Source: Lacrimispora xylanisolvens (GTDB lineage Bacteria > Bacillota > Clostridia > Lachnospirales > Lachnospiraceae). From it: 64,000 nucleotides of DNA. The notes under the pieces were generated by a model that searched no databases, was not told where the DNA came from, and worked only from the letters and a program-made list of their open reading frames with translations. This document shows, one piece after another, positions 52,616 to 60,732 of this stretch. The position numbers were made by a program, and so were the translations under genes. Every line of letters starts with the position of its first letter. The first letter of the stretch is position 1. The stretch lies in the NCBI RefSeq assembly GCF_002934545.1, contig NZ_PTJA01000013.1, positions 1 through 64,000 on the forward strand, given 5' to 3'.

Positions 52616-52644
52616 ATTTTACATTTTATTACAAATATTGTCAA
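52616..52644 (-). promoter_or_regulatory. Sigma-A promoter of the fla/che operon
   Basis: Minus strand TTGACA (52639-52644), 17-base spacer, TAAAAT (52616-52621). This is the only good promoter seen for the whole flgB-to-sigD operon, so it makes SigD production sigma-A dependent. Confidence 0.7.
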
Positions 52645-52690
52645 GAAAGTTCTTTTGAATCGACACTGGTTTTATTGGTAAAAATATGAA

Positions 52691-52732
52691 AAATCCTCAG
52701 AAACTTCGTATTTACGAGGTTTCCGAGGATTT
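52691..52732 (-). terminator. Terminator upstream of the fla/che promoter
   Basis: A 20-bp hairpin (52691-52710 with 52713-52732, two positions that are G-U on the minus-strand RNA), followed leftward by T-rich sequence. It would stop minus-strand transcripts arriving from the IS region before the flgB promoter. Confidence 0.65.
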
Positions 52733-53093
52733 GAAGAACAAAATTTTACTATAATTTTTATTGTAGCTGGGTAAATATGGGTTAATTCTTTGGCAAATTT
52801 TGCGTATTTTACCCGTTTTTTAGTTACCATTTCAAGCTTAACAATATTATTTTATTCATATATGTAACAGTTTTACTTTTAAATTACGATAATTTTACCT
52901 GTATAATAAATCTTTGGAATTGTATATATAATTTCATCTGTGTATCTGACAAAGTCCAATCCTTTTGCTTCCATACCTAGACGCACTAGGGGCTTGTATC
53001 AGTTAGTGCTTTTTTTGCAAAAAAAGCATTTCAGACAAATTCTCTTTTAAAGGTAAACGACGTTATTTATCTACCTCCTGTGGAAAAAGATTT
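52733..53093. other. AT-rich gap with a rightward terminator-like hairpin
   Basis: No gene was recognised. At 52983-53009 GCACTA pairs with TAGTGC and is followed by a T-run, like a plus-strand terminator. The T-run is itself part of a perfect 20-bp palindrome (53008-53027). Nothing else stands out. Confidence 0.4.
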
Positions 53094-53279
53094 TTAGAAC
53101 TCTATCCCTTTCTTACTTCCTATCAGTGCTTCAATTCTTACTGGGGTTTCCGTCCCTACAATCTGCAGACTTTTGGATACCATCCATTGCTTATCCACAG
53201 ATAACTTCTTGAGGCTGTTTCCATTGATTGATTTAAAGACAATGCCTTCACTGGAAAATATCAGTGTATCCTCGTTATT
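53094..53279 (-). pseudogene. C-terminal fragment of an unrecognised gene
   Basis: A 61-codon open frame ending in TAA, with protein-like composition (IFSSEGIVFKSINGNS, QIVGTETPVRIEALIG) and no start. It stops abruptly where the transposase remnant begins, so it is probably the tail of a gene lost when the IS inserted or recombined. I do not recognise the family. Chance openness cannot be excluded. Confidence 0.35.
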
Positions 53280-53287
53280 TCAAAAAA

Positions 53288-53857
53288 TACTGGATTGTGG
53301 ATATTCTTCCAGACCGCACTCATAGCCATCTGGCTGATTACTGGAAAAACATTACAAGAAAGGAATGGCTGAAAACAAAGTTTTTTGTCTGTGACATGTG
53401 ACTATCCTATGTGGAGCCCGCCAGAACCTTCTTCCCAAATACAAAGATTATCGTGGACAAGTATCATTTCATTCGTCAGGTCACATGGGCTATCAAAAAT
53501 ATTTGTAAACGTCTACAGAAATCTATACCGGCTTCTCTTCGAATATACTATAAACGAAGCCGGAAGCTGATTTTGACCAGCTATAGAAAGATGAAAGATG
53601 AGAACAAGCAGGCCTGTGATCTGATGCTCCAGTATAGTGATGATACTAATGCAAGAAGATGCAGTATTAAAGAATTTGAGAAATGTGCTAAAACGTTCCA
53701 GTCTTGGAGAAATGAAATCTTAAATGCTTTTGAATATGGCATTACAAACGGTGTCACAGAATGATTTAACAATAAGATTAAAGTATTAAAAGGAAGTTCT
53801 TATGGAATCCGGAACTTTAACCGGTTCCGGACGCGGATACTTCATTGTACATCATAG
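53288..53857 (+). pseudogene. ISL3-family transposase remnant
   Basis: One reading frame gives the C-terminal part of an ISL3-type transposase: VDILPDRTHSHLADYWKN, YVEPARTFFPNTKIIVDKYH, FIRQVTWAIKN, GVTE, then FNNKIKVLKGSSYGIRNF. Two in-frame TGA codons (53399-53401, in place of a TGG; 53762-53764, in place of a GGA) disable it. About 30 residues appear to be missing before EFEKCAKTFQSW, and the N-terminal half is absent. Confidence 0.85.
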
Positions 53858-53985
53858 GATAAATGGTCGGGATATGGAGGCTTATTTTGAATACCCAAAA
53901 CAGCATACAGTAGTTTGAAAACAGCTCTAAACGTAAGAAAGGGGCGGGATTCATACGAATACCACCCCAACTATTGACAAAGAGC
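53288..53985 (+). mobile_element. Decayed ISL3-family insertion sequence, right part
   Basis: It covers the transposase remnant and a right end that reads on the minus strand as GGCTCTTTGTCAATAGTTGG (53966-53985), typical of ISL3 ends in Clostridia. No matching left end was found in plus orientation, so the left half has been lost. It sits between fliC and the flgB promoter. Confidence 0.7.
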
Positions 53986-53990
53986 CTGGT

Positions 53991-54039
53991 AAAGGAGCTA
54001 TCGCACCTAAAATAGGATCAATGCGATAACTCCTTTTTT
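53991..54039. terminator. Terminator after fliC
   Basis: A 15-bp stem (53991-54005 with 54022-54036, one mismatch that is G-U on the fliC strand). On the plus strand it is followed by T6. On the minus strand the T-run is short (CTCCTTT). It is the likely end of the fliC transcript and of anything reading rightward from the IS. Confidence 0.65.
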
Positions 54040-54057
54040 AAACCAATTAATTATAAA

Positions 54058-55734
54058 TTATTTTAATAACTGTAATACCCCTTGAGGAATCTGATTTGCC
54101 TGAGCAAGCATAGCCTGAGAGGACTGCACAAGAATATTATTCTTAGTATAATCCATCATTTCTTTAGCCATATCAACATCGCGAATACGGCTTTCAGCAG
54201 CAGTCATATTCTCAGATGTTACTCCTAAGTTATTAATAGTATGCTCCAGACGGTTCTGAATTGCGCCTAAATCACCACGGGTTGAAGAAACAGTATTAAT
54301 AGCAGCTTTGATTTTATCAATAGCTGATTTAGCGCCAGCCTGTGTGCCTATATCGATACTGCCAATTCCAAGAGAATTAGCGCTCATATTGCCAACAGAT
54401 ACTGTCAACTTGTTGAAATCTGCTGCGCTATCGCCAATCTGAAGAGTTAATCCGCCACCTGTAACTGCCTTACCTTCTGCAGAGATTCCAAGAACCTTAG
54501 CATAATCACCGCCATCTTTGTCCTCAAAACCAATTTTGCGACCAGATGTATTTGTAATTTCTAACTGTCCCTTATTATTAAAGGTAGCAGAAACTTTACC
54601 AGAAGCAGCATCATCTCCAGTATTTCCCTTAGCAGTATCGTATTTTGTCAATGCTGCAGTAATAGCAGTAGTTAACGCTGTAGCAACATCGTCTCCAGTA
54701 GATGCACTGGTTAAACCGCTGGAACTCATATCAACTTCTACAGCTTCTCCATTAACAAGCATGCTAAACTTACCATTAGCATTAGCAGGATTTATTGTAA
54801 GCTGAGAAGTTGCAGTTGCTAATGATGTAACCTCAGTTGAAGATGCACCATCTGCTATACCTAGTACAACACCACCTACACTTGCATCTGTAGTAGGTGT
54901 TCCTTTAATACCAATGCTGGAAGCTCCACTACCTTCTAAACCACTGGTCATTGTAAAGCCTTTTGCACCGTCATTCTTAACTGTTACGTGGCTTATTGTA
55001 TTGCCTGTTTCCTGATTTGTCTTATCAATGGCAGAATTAATTGCATTCTGCATAATAGTAGCTGCTTTTTTTGCGGTTTCCGTACTGGTATTGGAAGTCC
55101 AATCAACCTGAAGGGCTGCCCGATCCTCACTGCTAAGTGTAGACCAGTCAACAGTTACCTCACTGCCATCAACAACAAATGTATCACTCTTAGTATAGTC
55201 AACCGCTGTACCAGTAGCTGATGCATCCCCGCCAGTAAGATCTTTTGTTGCAGCTCTGAATGTTCCAATCGTTCCGCCAACTAAACCATTAGCAGATGTT
55301 CCGTTTCCAGCCAAAGATCCATCCAACAGGTTGATTCCGTTGAAATTTGTGCTTTCAGAAATACGGTCGATTTCACTCTTTAAAGAAGCAACTTCTTTCT
55401 GAAGGTTTTCACGGTCAACAGCATCCTGGTAAGTACCATTTGCAGACTGGTCAGCCAGTTCTACCATACGATTTAACATGGAATGAACTTCTGTTAACGC
55501 ACCTTCAGCTGTCTGAACTAAAGAGATACCATCGTTTGCGTTCTTGGAAGCTGTCTCAAGACCTGTGATCTGTGCCCTCATCTTCTCAGAAATAGCAAGA
55601 CCAGCTGCATCATCACCTGCGCGGTTGATTCTGTATCCAGAAGATAATTTTTCAAGATTTTTAGCTACTGTGTTGTTGTTGCTTCCTAACTGTCTGTAAG
55701 AGTTTAAAGCTGCGATATTGTGCTGAATTCTCAT
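54058..55734 (-). CDS. fliC: Flagellin FliC
   Basis: 558 residues. The conserved N-terminal D0/D1 is MRIQHNIAALNSYRQ..., LEKLSSGYRINRAGDDAAGLAISEKMR; the C-terminal D1/D0 is RGDLGAIQNRLEHTINNL...ESRIRDVDMAKEMMDYTKNNIL...LQLLK. A Ser/Thr/Ala-rich variable middle covers about residues 150-445. It is exported without a signal by the flagellar system. The gene is monocistronic, with a SigD promoter, a leader of about 230 bases and probable CsrA sites. The ribosome site is AAGGAGG. Confidence 0.98.
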   Translation of the reverse strand: MRIQHNIAALNSYRQLGSNNNTVAKNLEKLSSGYRINRAGDDAAGLAISEKMRAQITGLETASKNANDGISLVQTAEGALTEVHSMLNRMVELADQSANGTYQDAVDRENLQKEVASLKSEIDRISESTNFNGINLLDGSLAGNGTSANGLVGGTIGTFRAATKDLTGGDASATGTAVDYTKSDTFVVDGSEVTVDWSTLSSEDRAALQVDWTSNTSTETAKKAATIMQNAINSAIDKTNQETGNTISHVTVKNDGAKGFTMTSGLEGSGASSIGIKGTPTTDASVGGVVLGIADGASSTEVTSLATATSQLTINPANANGKFSMLVNGEAVEVDMSSSGLTSASTGDDVATALTTAITAALTKYDTAKGNTGDDAASGKVSATFNNKGQLEITNTSGRKIGFEDKDGGDYAKVLGISAEGKAVTGGGLTLQIGDSAADFNKLTVSVGNMSANSLGIGSIDIGTQAGAKSAIDKIKAAINTVSSTRGDLGAIQNRLEHTINNLGVTSENMTAAESRIRDVDMAKEMMDYTKNNILVQSSQAMLAQANQIPQGVLQLLK

Positions 55735-55760
55735 GTGTTTTTCCTCCTTGAATATGTATC

Positions 55761-55778
55761 AGGGAAATCCTTTTCCCT
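55761..55778 (-). promoter_or_regulatory. Probable CsrA-binding hairpin in fliC leader
   Basis: The RNA reads AGGGAAA-AGGA-UUUCCCU: a perfect 7-bp stem with AGGA as the loop, the form CsrA prefers. It lies 10-15 bases upstream of the AAGGAGG ribosome site (55743-55749), which also contains GGA. A second hairpin upstream (55790-55813) has GGA at the stem-loop edge. Confidence 0.7.
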
Positions 55779-55974
55779 GTATGATAGGACGCTTTCTGGT
55801 TTCCAGATAAGCGTTAAGATGTTTGAAACCACAGCGGGGTACCAGCCGCTTAGCGGGTTTCGTAAAAACTTGACACTTGTGTCTGTAAGAAGCCTGTCCA
55901 ATAAACTGCTGCTACAAAATCAGATTAAAACCGCTTTGCAAAAGTAATTTATCATCATCTTCCTTTCACATACA

Positions 55975-56002
55975 TTATCGAGTCGAAGGCTTAAAAAGTT
56001 AA
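55975..56002 (-). promoter_or_regulatory. SigD promoter of fliC
   Basis: Minus strand TTAA (55999-56002), 16-base spacer, CTCGATAA (55975-55982). It predicts a leader of about 230 bases. Confidence 0.6.
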
Positions 56003-56039
56003 GTCATTTTTTGTAAATTTTTAAATATTTTTTGCAGAA

Positions 56040-56069
56040 TTCAAAGAACCCGGACAGCAACCATATAAT
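56040..56069 (+). promoter_or_regulatory. Possible sigma-A promoter of the glycosyltransferase gene
   Basis: TTCAAA (56040-56045), 18-base spacer, perfect TATAAT (56064-56069), 85 bases before the start at 56154. The -35 is weak. Confidence 0.35.
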
Positions 56070-56153
56070 AAAGTGATACCTGCATACCTAGCAGCATCTT
56101 TTGATCATTTTTATACACCTGACGCTGCATTTCATTCTAAGAAGGAATCTATT

Positions 56154-57971
56154 ATGACGCATAAATTTCTAACATTAGATACAGCTTCTTCAGACGAACC
56201 TATAAATTACTGGAAACGGGTAATTCAAAGGCAGAATTTCCTGCTGCATATAGCCACAGCCCTCCTTCCCACTCTGCCCTATCAGGAAAACCGCCTCCTG
56301 ATTAGCCAGCTAAAGATATTAAAATCCCTGATCATTGACTTGGAATCTGCATTAAGTAATCCTTCATTACAAAATATTACAATTTCCTTCCAGGCCATGT
56401 ACCACAACGTAGACGATACAATTGACAAGCTCACATCGCTCATCTTAATCGACAACCGAGAAAAAGCAGCCACACTGACCGAATATCAGTTAATTCCATT
56501 TCTTCAGGAATGGCTGGAAGACACCTACTTCTGGACTCTCATCTATCCTGATAAAGAAAAATTGAAGGAATACTACGAATCTGAATTTGCCGAAAACCAC
56601 AAAAACACCTACAACAACAGAGGTGAAAAATATCTTATTTCCATTATGATTCCTGTTTACAACAAACTGGAATATACAAAAAGATGTCTGGATAGTCTCT
56701 TCCGCAACACAGATCTCGCCAAATACCCATGTGAGCTCATACTTCTAAATGACGGGTCTACCGACGGCACAGAAGAATACTTTGAAAGTCTTGGCATAAC
56801 AAAGGTAATAAATTTAAAGAAAAATGTAAAAACAATGATCTTTTCCCTGCTGTACCGGGTTTGCGAAGGAAAATATGCAGCATTTGTCAATAACGACACC
56901 ATCCTCACGGAACACTGGCTGGATAACCTTCTCACCTGCTTGCAGTTTCACCCTAACGCAATCATGTCTGTTCCCAGCACGCCAAACACCAGCAACCTGC
57001 AGGGTATGGCAGCAGAATTTAACCCGGAAAATGCAGAAGCAACGGCAAAAGCCCACAACCGCCCCTGCCCCTACCTCTGGGAAGAGCGGTGCAGGCTCAT
57101 GCCTGTAATTGCATTATACGATGTGGATAAGGTGAATACCATCGGATTTGCAGACCGCTATTTTCATACCATGGAATTCTGGGATGATGATTTCAGTCTG
57201 CGTGCAAGAAGAGCGGGATTTCAGCAGATTCTCTGCCGGGATACCTGGTGCTACCATTATGGAAGCATTACCGGTAAAGACGACCAGATTAAAAACAGAA
57301 CTCTCTTTAATGGAAGATTACTGTTCCAAGAAAAATACGGAATTGATCCCTGGGGAAATAACTATTGTTATGATGCCTATCAGCTATCTCAAATTGTACT
57401 TACCATTCCACAGCAGTCTGGGGAAGTTTCCACACTTGTCATTGATCCCGGCTTTGGAGCTGATGTGCTGCAGTTTAAAACACAGCTTAAAAGACTGGTG
57501 AAAAAAAATTCATTTTCATTCCTGATCAATGACTCTAACCTGAAAGACGATTTAAATCCATTTAATAGCCCGGTCATTGTGTCTCCCTCCATATTAGAAA
57601 CACACAAGCACATTCCGGACGGACTCTACAACTATATCAGCCTGGGAAGGGATTTATCCATTTATCCGGACTACAAAGAGCTGATTATAGAATGTTCCGC
57701 TCACTTAAAATCAGGTGGATTCCTATATTTTTATGTAGCTAACCCCTATGCCTATCATCTAAAGCAGGAACTTTCTGAGGAACGATTGCTAAACGGAAAC
57801 GCTTCCCTGATGTTAATTAATATCCAGGAGCTCCTTCTGTTATTAATCAGCAAACTGAATTTAAAAACGCAGCTTAAAGCCATTTTGGACACCACAACCC
57901 CCAAAGAACAGAAAGGTGGTTATACCGAACACCTGGACCGATTTTTCTTAATGTGTGAAAAACAGAGCTGA
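56154..57971 (+). CDS. Family 2 glycosyltransferase with C-terminal methyltransferase-like domain
   Basis: 605 residues. An N-terminal helical region (1-155) is followed by a GT-A family 2 domain (about 160-395) with IMIPVYNK, NDGSTDGT (199-206), the DxD-like NND (246-248) and HTMEFWDDDFSLRARRAGF. The C-terminal part (about 425-600) resembles a Rossmann-fold methyltransferase but lacks a clear SAM-binding glycine motif (TLVIDPGFGADVLQ). Its place next to fliC suggests flagellin glycosylation; this is inference. The ATG at 56154 is used, with AAGAAGGAA upstream; the longer frame from 56073 would include the promoter region. Confidence 0.75.
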   Translation: MTHKFLTLDTASSDEPINYWKRVIQRQNFLLHIATALLPTLPYQENRLLISQLKILKSLIIDLESALSNPSLQNITISFQAMYHNVDDTIDKLTSLILIDNREKAATLTEYQLIPFLQEWLEDTYFWTLIYPDKEKLKEYYESEFAENHKNTYNNRGEKYLISIMIPVYNKLEYTKRCLDSLFRNTDLAKYPCELILLNDGSTDGTEEYFESLGITKVINLKKNVKTMIFSLLYRVCEGKYAAFVNNDTILTEHWLDNLLTCLQFHPNAIMSVPSTPNTSNLQGMAAEFNPENAEATAKAHNRPCPYLWEERCRLMPVIALYDVDKVNTIGFADRYFHTMEFWDDDFSLRARRAGFQQILCRDTWCYHYGSITGKDDQIKNRTLFNGRLLFQEKYGIDPWGNNYCYDAYQLSQIVLTIPQQSGEVSTLVIDPGFGADVLQFKTQLKRLVKKNSFSFLINDSNLKDDLNPFNSPVIVSPSILETHKHIPDGLYNYISLGRDLSIYPDYKELIIECSAHLKSGGFLYFYVANPYAYHLKQELSEERLLNGNASLMLINIQELLLLLISKLNLKTQLKAILDTTTPKEQKGGYTEHLDRFFLMCEKQS

Positions 57972-57991
57972 CCGCTCATTTTATACCAACA

Positions 57992-58041
57992 AAAAAGTTA
58001 AGGAGTAAAACCAATGAACCGGTTTTGCTCCTTAACTTTTT
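57992..58041. terminator. Bidirectional terminator
   Basis: A 21-bp stem (57992-58012 with 58021-58041, one G-U) with A-run on the left and T-run on the right, between the converging ends of the glycosyltransferase and yjfB genes. Confidence 0.85.
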
Positions 58042-58045
58042 ACTC

Positions 58046-58237
58046 TTAGACTCTTACATCAACATACTGTCCTAAACCAGTTGTCTTAATCTGATTTGGA
58101 GCTGCTGCATCCATCATCTTTAAAAGATCGGCTGCCTGCACTTCCTGGTTATCCATTGCCTTCTTTGCAACGCTTAATCCGGCACTCTGTTGAATTTTAG
58201 AAGAGCTTAACTGCATACTCATTGCTGCAATATCCAT
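58046..58237 (-). CDS. yjfB: YjfB-family putative motility protein
   Basis: 63 residues matching the small YjfB family (MDIAAMSMQLSSSKIQQSAGLSVAKKAMDNQE...LLKMMD). The family is tied to motility because its genes lie in SigD regulons, but its function is unknown. A SigD-type promoter lies about 55 bases upstream. Confidence 0.85.
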   Translation of the reverse strand: MDIAAMSMQLSSSKIQQSAGLSVAKKAMDNQEVQAADLLKMMDAAAPNQIKTTGLGQYVDVRV

Positions 58238-58290
58238 AGCTTTCTCCTTTCACACCGCATGTTTTAAGAAATTATGGTTCAACACTAATT

Positions 58291-58318
58291 ATATCGACAT
58301 TAATTATGGAACTGATAA
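58291..58318 (-). promoter_or_regulatory. SigD promoter of yjfB
   Basis: Minus strand TTAT (58315-58318), 16-base spacer, GTCGATAT (58291-58298). Confidence 0.55.
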
Positions 58319-58319
58319 G

Positions 58320-59861
58320 TCATACTCCCTGTTCCTGATAACAATCCAAAGTAAACCAGAACTCCACTCCGCCCTCAACGTTTCTTACACCGCATGACTT
58401 CTTGTGGGAGTCAATAATAGCCTTTACAATGGACAGACCTATTCCGCTGCCACCATACTCCCGGGTATGAGCCTTATCCACTTTGTAAAATTTCGTCCAT
58501 AGCTTCGGTAAATCTTCGTCCGGGATACTCTGTCCCGTATTAAATACGGTTACAAGCGCCTCTTTCCCATTCTCTTCGGCAGTGATAATAATCTCCCTGT
58601 CTCCGCTCAGATGATTAAGAGCATTATTTAGATAATTGGTGATCACTTCTTCTATTTTAAATTCATCCGCATAAACACGTATGGTATCAAAAGTCTCCAA
58701 TTTCACCTTAGCTTCCTTTTGCTGGATTAAAATCCCGGCAGATCCAATCACTCCGCGGATAAGCTCCGTCAAATCAAAGCATTCCAACTGTAAATCGTCG
58801 TTTCCAAATTCCAGAGCAGTCAGATTCAGCAGCTGACGAACCATTTTGTTCATCTTATTGGCCTCATCCATTATCACCTCACAGTAATAATCCCTGCTCT
58901 CCGGATCTTCTGCCATTCCCTCTGTTAAGCCTTCCGCATATCCCTGAATAAGAGCAATGGGTGTTTTCAGCTCATGGGACACATTAGCGATAAACTCCTT
59001 TCGCATTTCATCAATCTTTACCTTTTCCGCAATATCATTCTGCAGCTCTTCATTGGCACTGCGAAGCTGTCCGATTGTATCCTTAAGCCGGTCGGACAAC
59101 TGATTCATACTATTACCCAGGACACCGATTTCATCTTTTTCATCACCAGTGTATTTTGCCTCAAAGTCAAGACCGGACATCTTCTCTGACAAATTCGCCA
59201 GTTGAAGAATGGGTGTTGTAATACGTTTGGTGGTGAAATAAATAAACAAACTGCCTATAATCAAAGCCATAGACCCCACATATGCCAGGAACCTGTTTGA
59301 CAAAGTCACACTATCCCTGATACTCGACAGCGGTATGGAGATTAAAAAAATAGTTTTATTATCTGAAAAATATCCCCAACTCTCCAGGTAATAAGAATCC
59401 GAACGTTTGTCATAAGTTTTTTGTATAATATAGTTATTATGTTTTTTTAATACTCTGGCCTGGGGCATATCTTTGCCAAAAATATAATCCTCTACCCTGT
59501 TTTTTAAGAACTGTCGGTCACCACTTGTAGACATCATATATTCGTCTGTTGTACTGTCGATTAAAATCATCATTAAATTATATTTTTCACCCATGGTCCG
59601 AAACATCTTCTGCACAGGTCCCTCATTTTTGAAATCAGGATCATAGGAATCATGGTAATAATTAATAATTCCTTTTCCGCTTTCATTGGCCTGGGCTACT
59701 ACCTGATCAATCTCTGTATAGGCCATTTCCAGTATACGAACCTTGGCTCTGGTGTAAAATCCCTCTAAAAACCAGTTATTGACGCACCAGGTAGTCAAAA
59801 GAACAAATGCCATCAGACAGACAAATATCATGGCAAAACGCGCCTTTATGGAATGTTTCAT
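58320..59861 (-). CDS. Membrane sensor histidine kinase
   Basis: 513 residues. Two membrane helices (about 10-30 and 190-210) flank an extracellular sensor of about 160 residues. A HAMP domain (about 211-265), a HisKA domain with H296 (ANVSHELKTP) and a HATPase domain (N box about 412, TKFYKVDKAH, GGSGIGLSIV) follow. It phosphorylates the response regulator encoded just upstream in the operon. The ligand is unknown; there is no direct link to flagella apart from position. Confidence 0.92.
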   Translation of the reverse strand: MKHSIKARFAMIFVCLMAFVLLTTWCVNNWFLEGFYTRAKVRILEMAYTEIDQVVAQANESGKGIINYYHDSYDPDFKNEGPVQKMFRTMGEKYNLMMILIDSTTDEYMMSTSGDRQFLKNRVEDYIFGKDMPQARVLKKHNNYIIQKTYDKRSDSYYLESWGYFSDNKTIFLISIPLSSIRDSVTLSNRFLAYVGSMALIIGSLFIYFTTKRITTPILQLANLSEKMSGLDFEAKYTGDEKDEIGVLGNSMNQLSDRLKDTIGQLRSANEELQNDIAEKVKIDEMRKEFIANVSHELKTPIALIQGYAEGLTEGMAEDPESRDYYCEVIMDEANKMNKMVRQLLNLTALEFGNDDLQLECFDLTELIRGVIGSAGILIQQKEAKVKLETFDTIRVYADEFKIEEVITNYLNNALNHLSGDREIIITAEENGKEALVTVFNTGQSIPDEDLPKLWTKFYKVDKAHTREYGGSGIGLSIVKAIIDSHKKSCGVRNVEGGVEFWFTLDCYQEQGV

Positions 59862-59878
59862 TCACTCACCTCTAACGA

Positions 59879-60553
59879 TTATGTCACTTCAAATTTATAG
59901 CCCATTCCCCAGATGGTCCGGATGTAATCTCCCTTTTCTCCCATCTTGCTTCTTAATTTCTTCACATGTGTATCAATGGTTCTTGCATCACCGAAATAAT
60001 CATAGTTCCATACATTATTAAGAATTTTTTCTCTGGAGAGAGCTATTCCCTGATTTTCCAGGAAATATGCCAGTAGCTCAAATTCTTTATAGCTTAATTC
60101 AATGTCTTTTCCATCAATGGTTACCTGATGTGCCACCTTATCTATGCAGATGCCGCCAATCTCAACCGAATCCGTATTCACAGCATTGCTGCGCCTTAAT
60201 ATTGCCTCTACACGGGCAACCAGAATCTTTGGGCTGAATGGCTTTGCAATGTATTCATCCACGCCCAAATCAAAGCCCTGAAGCTCATCCCGCTCTTCTG
60301 TTCTGGCTGTCAGCATAATGATCGGAACCTGGGAATACTTGCGGATGGTCTTGCAGGTCTCCCACCCATCCATTTTCGGCATCATCACATCCAAAATAAT
60401 CAGTACAATATCTTTTTGTTCAAAAAATATATCTACCGCTTCCTCACCATTTGATGCTTCCACTACAGTAAAGCCTTTTACACTGAGGAAATCCTTTACC
60501 AGTTTTCTCATTCTGGCTTCGTCATCTACCACTAATATTTTTAACTGTTCCAT
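59879..60553 (-). CDS. OmpR/PhoB-family response regulator
   Basis: 224 residues. The receiver (1-120) has D10/D11, phospho-acceptor D55 (ILDVMMP) and K104. The winged-helix DNA-binding domain (about 130-222) shows LSYKEFELLAYFLENQG and RTIDTHVKKLRSKMG. It is the partner of the downstream kinase, 17 bases apart. Its targets are unknown. Confidence 0.94.
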   Translation of the reverse strand: MEQLKILVVDDEARMRKLVKDFLSVKGFTVVEASNGEEAVDIFFEQKDIVLIILDVMMPKMDGWETCKTIRKYSQVPIIMLTARTEERDELQGFDLGVDEYIAKPFSPKILVARVEAILRRSNAVNTDSVEIGGICIDKVAHQVTIDGKDIELSYKEFELLAYFLENQGIALSREKILNNVWNYDYFGDARTIDTHVKKLRSKMGEKGDYIRTIWGMGYKFEVT

Positions 60554-60682
60554 AAAAACCTCCCGAAATCAGATCTCAACTGTTTTCCTGTATTTATGAA
60601 ACATATTGTACCAAATTGATAGCGGAATATCTACATTTTCACAGAGATTTCACACCATTTCCCAATTAACCTCCGTAAAAGT

Positions 60683-60719
60683 AAAAAAAGGCAGATGCCC
60701 TTGTAAAAAGCATCTGCCT
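60683..60719 (-). terminator. Terminator after kduI
   Basis: A 10-bp stem, AGGCAGATGC/GCATCTGCCT (60689-60698 with 60710-60719), followed on the minus strand by T7. It closes the kduI transcript before the two-component system. Confidence 0.85.
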
Positions 60720-60732
60720 GTCCAATCGAATC

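Noticed and set aside
53008-53027. Perfect 20-bp palindrome GCTTTTTTTG/CAAAAAAAGC
   Set aside because: It consists of a T-run and an A-run next to a terminator-like hairpin and needs no separate explanation as an operator.
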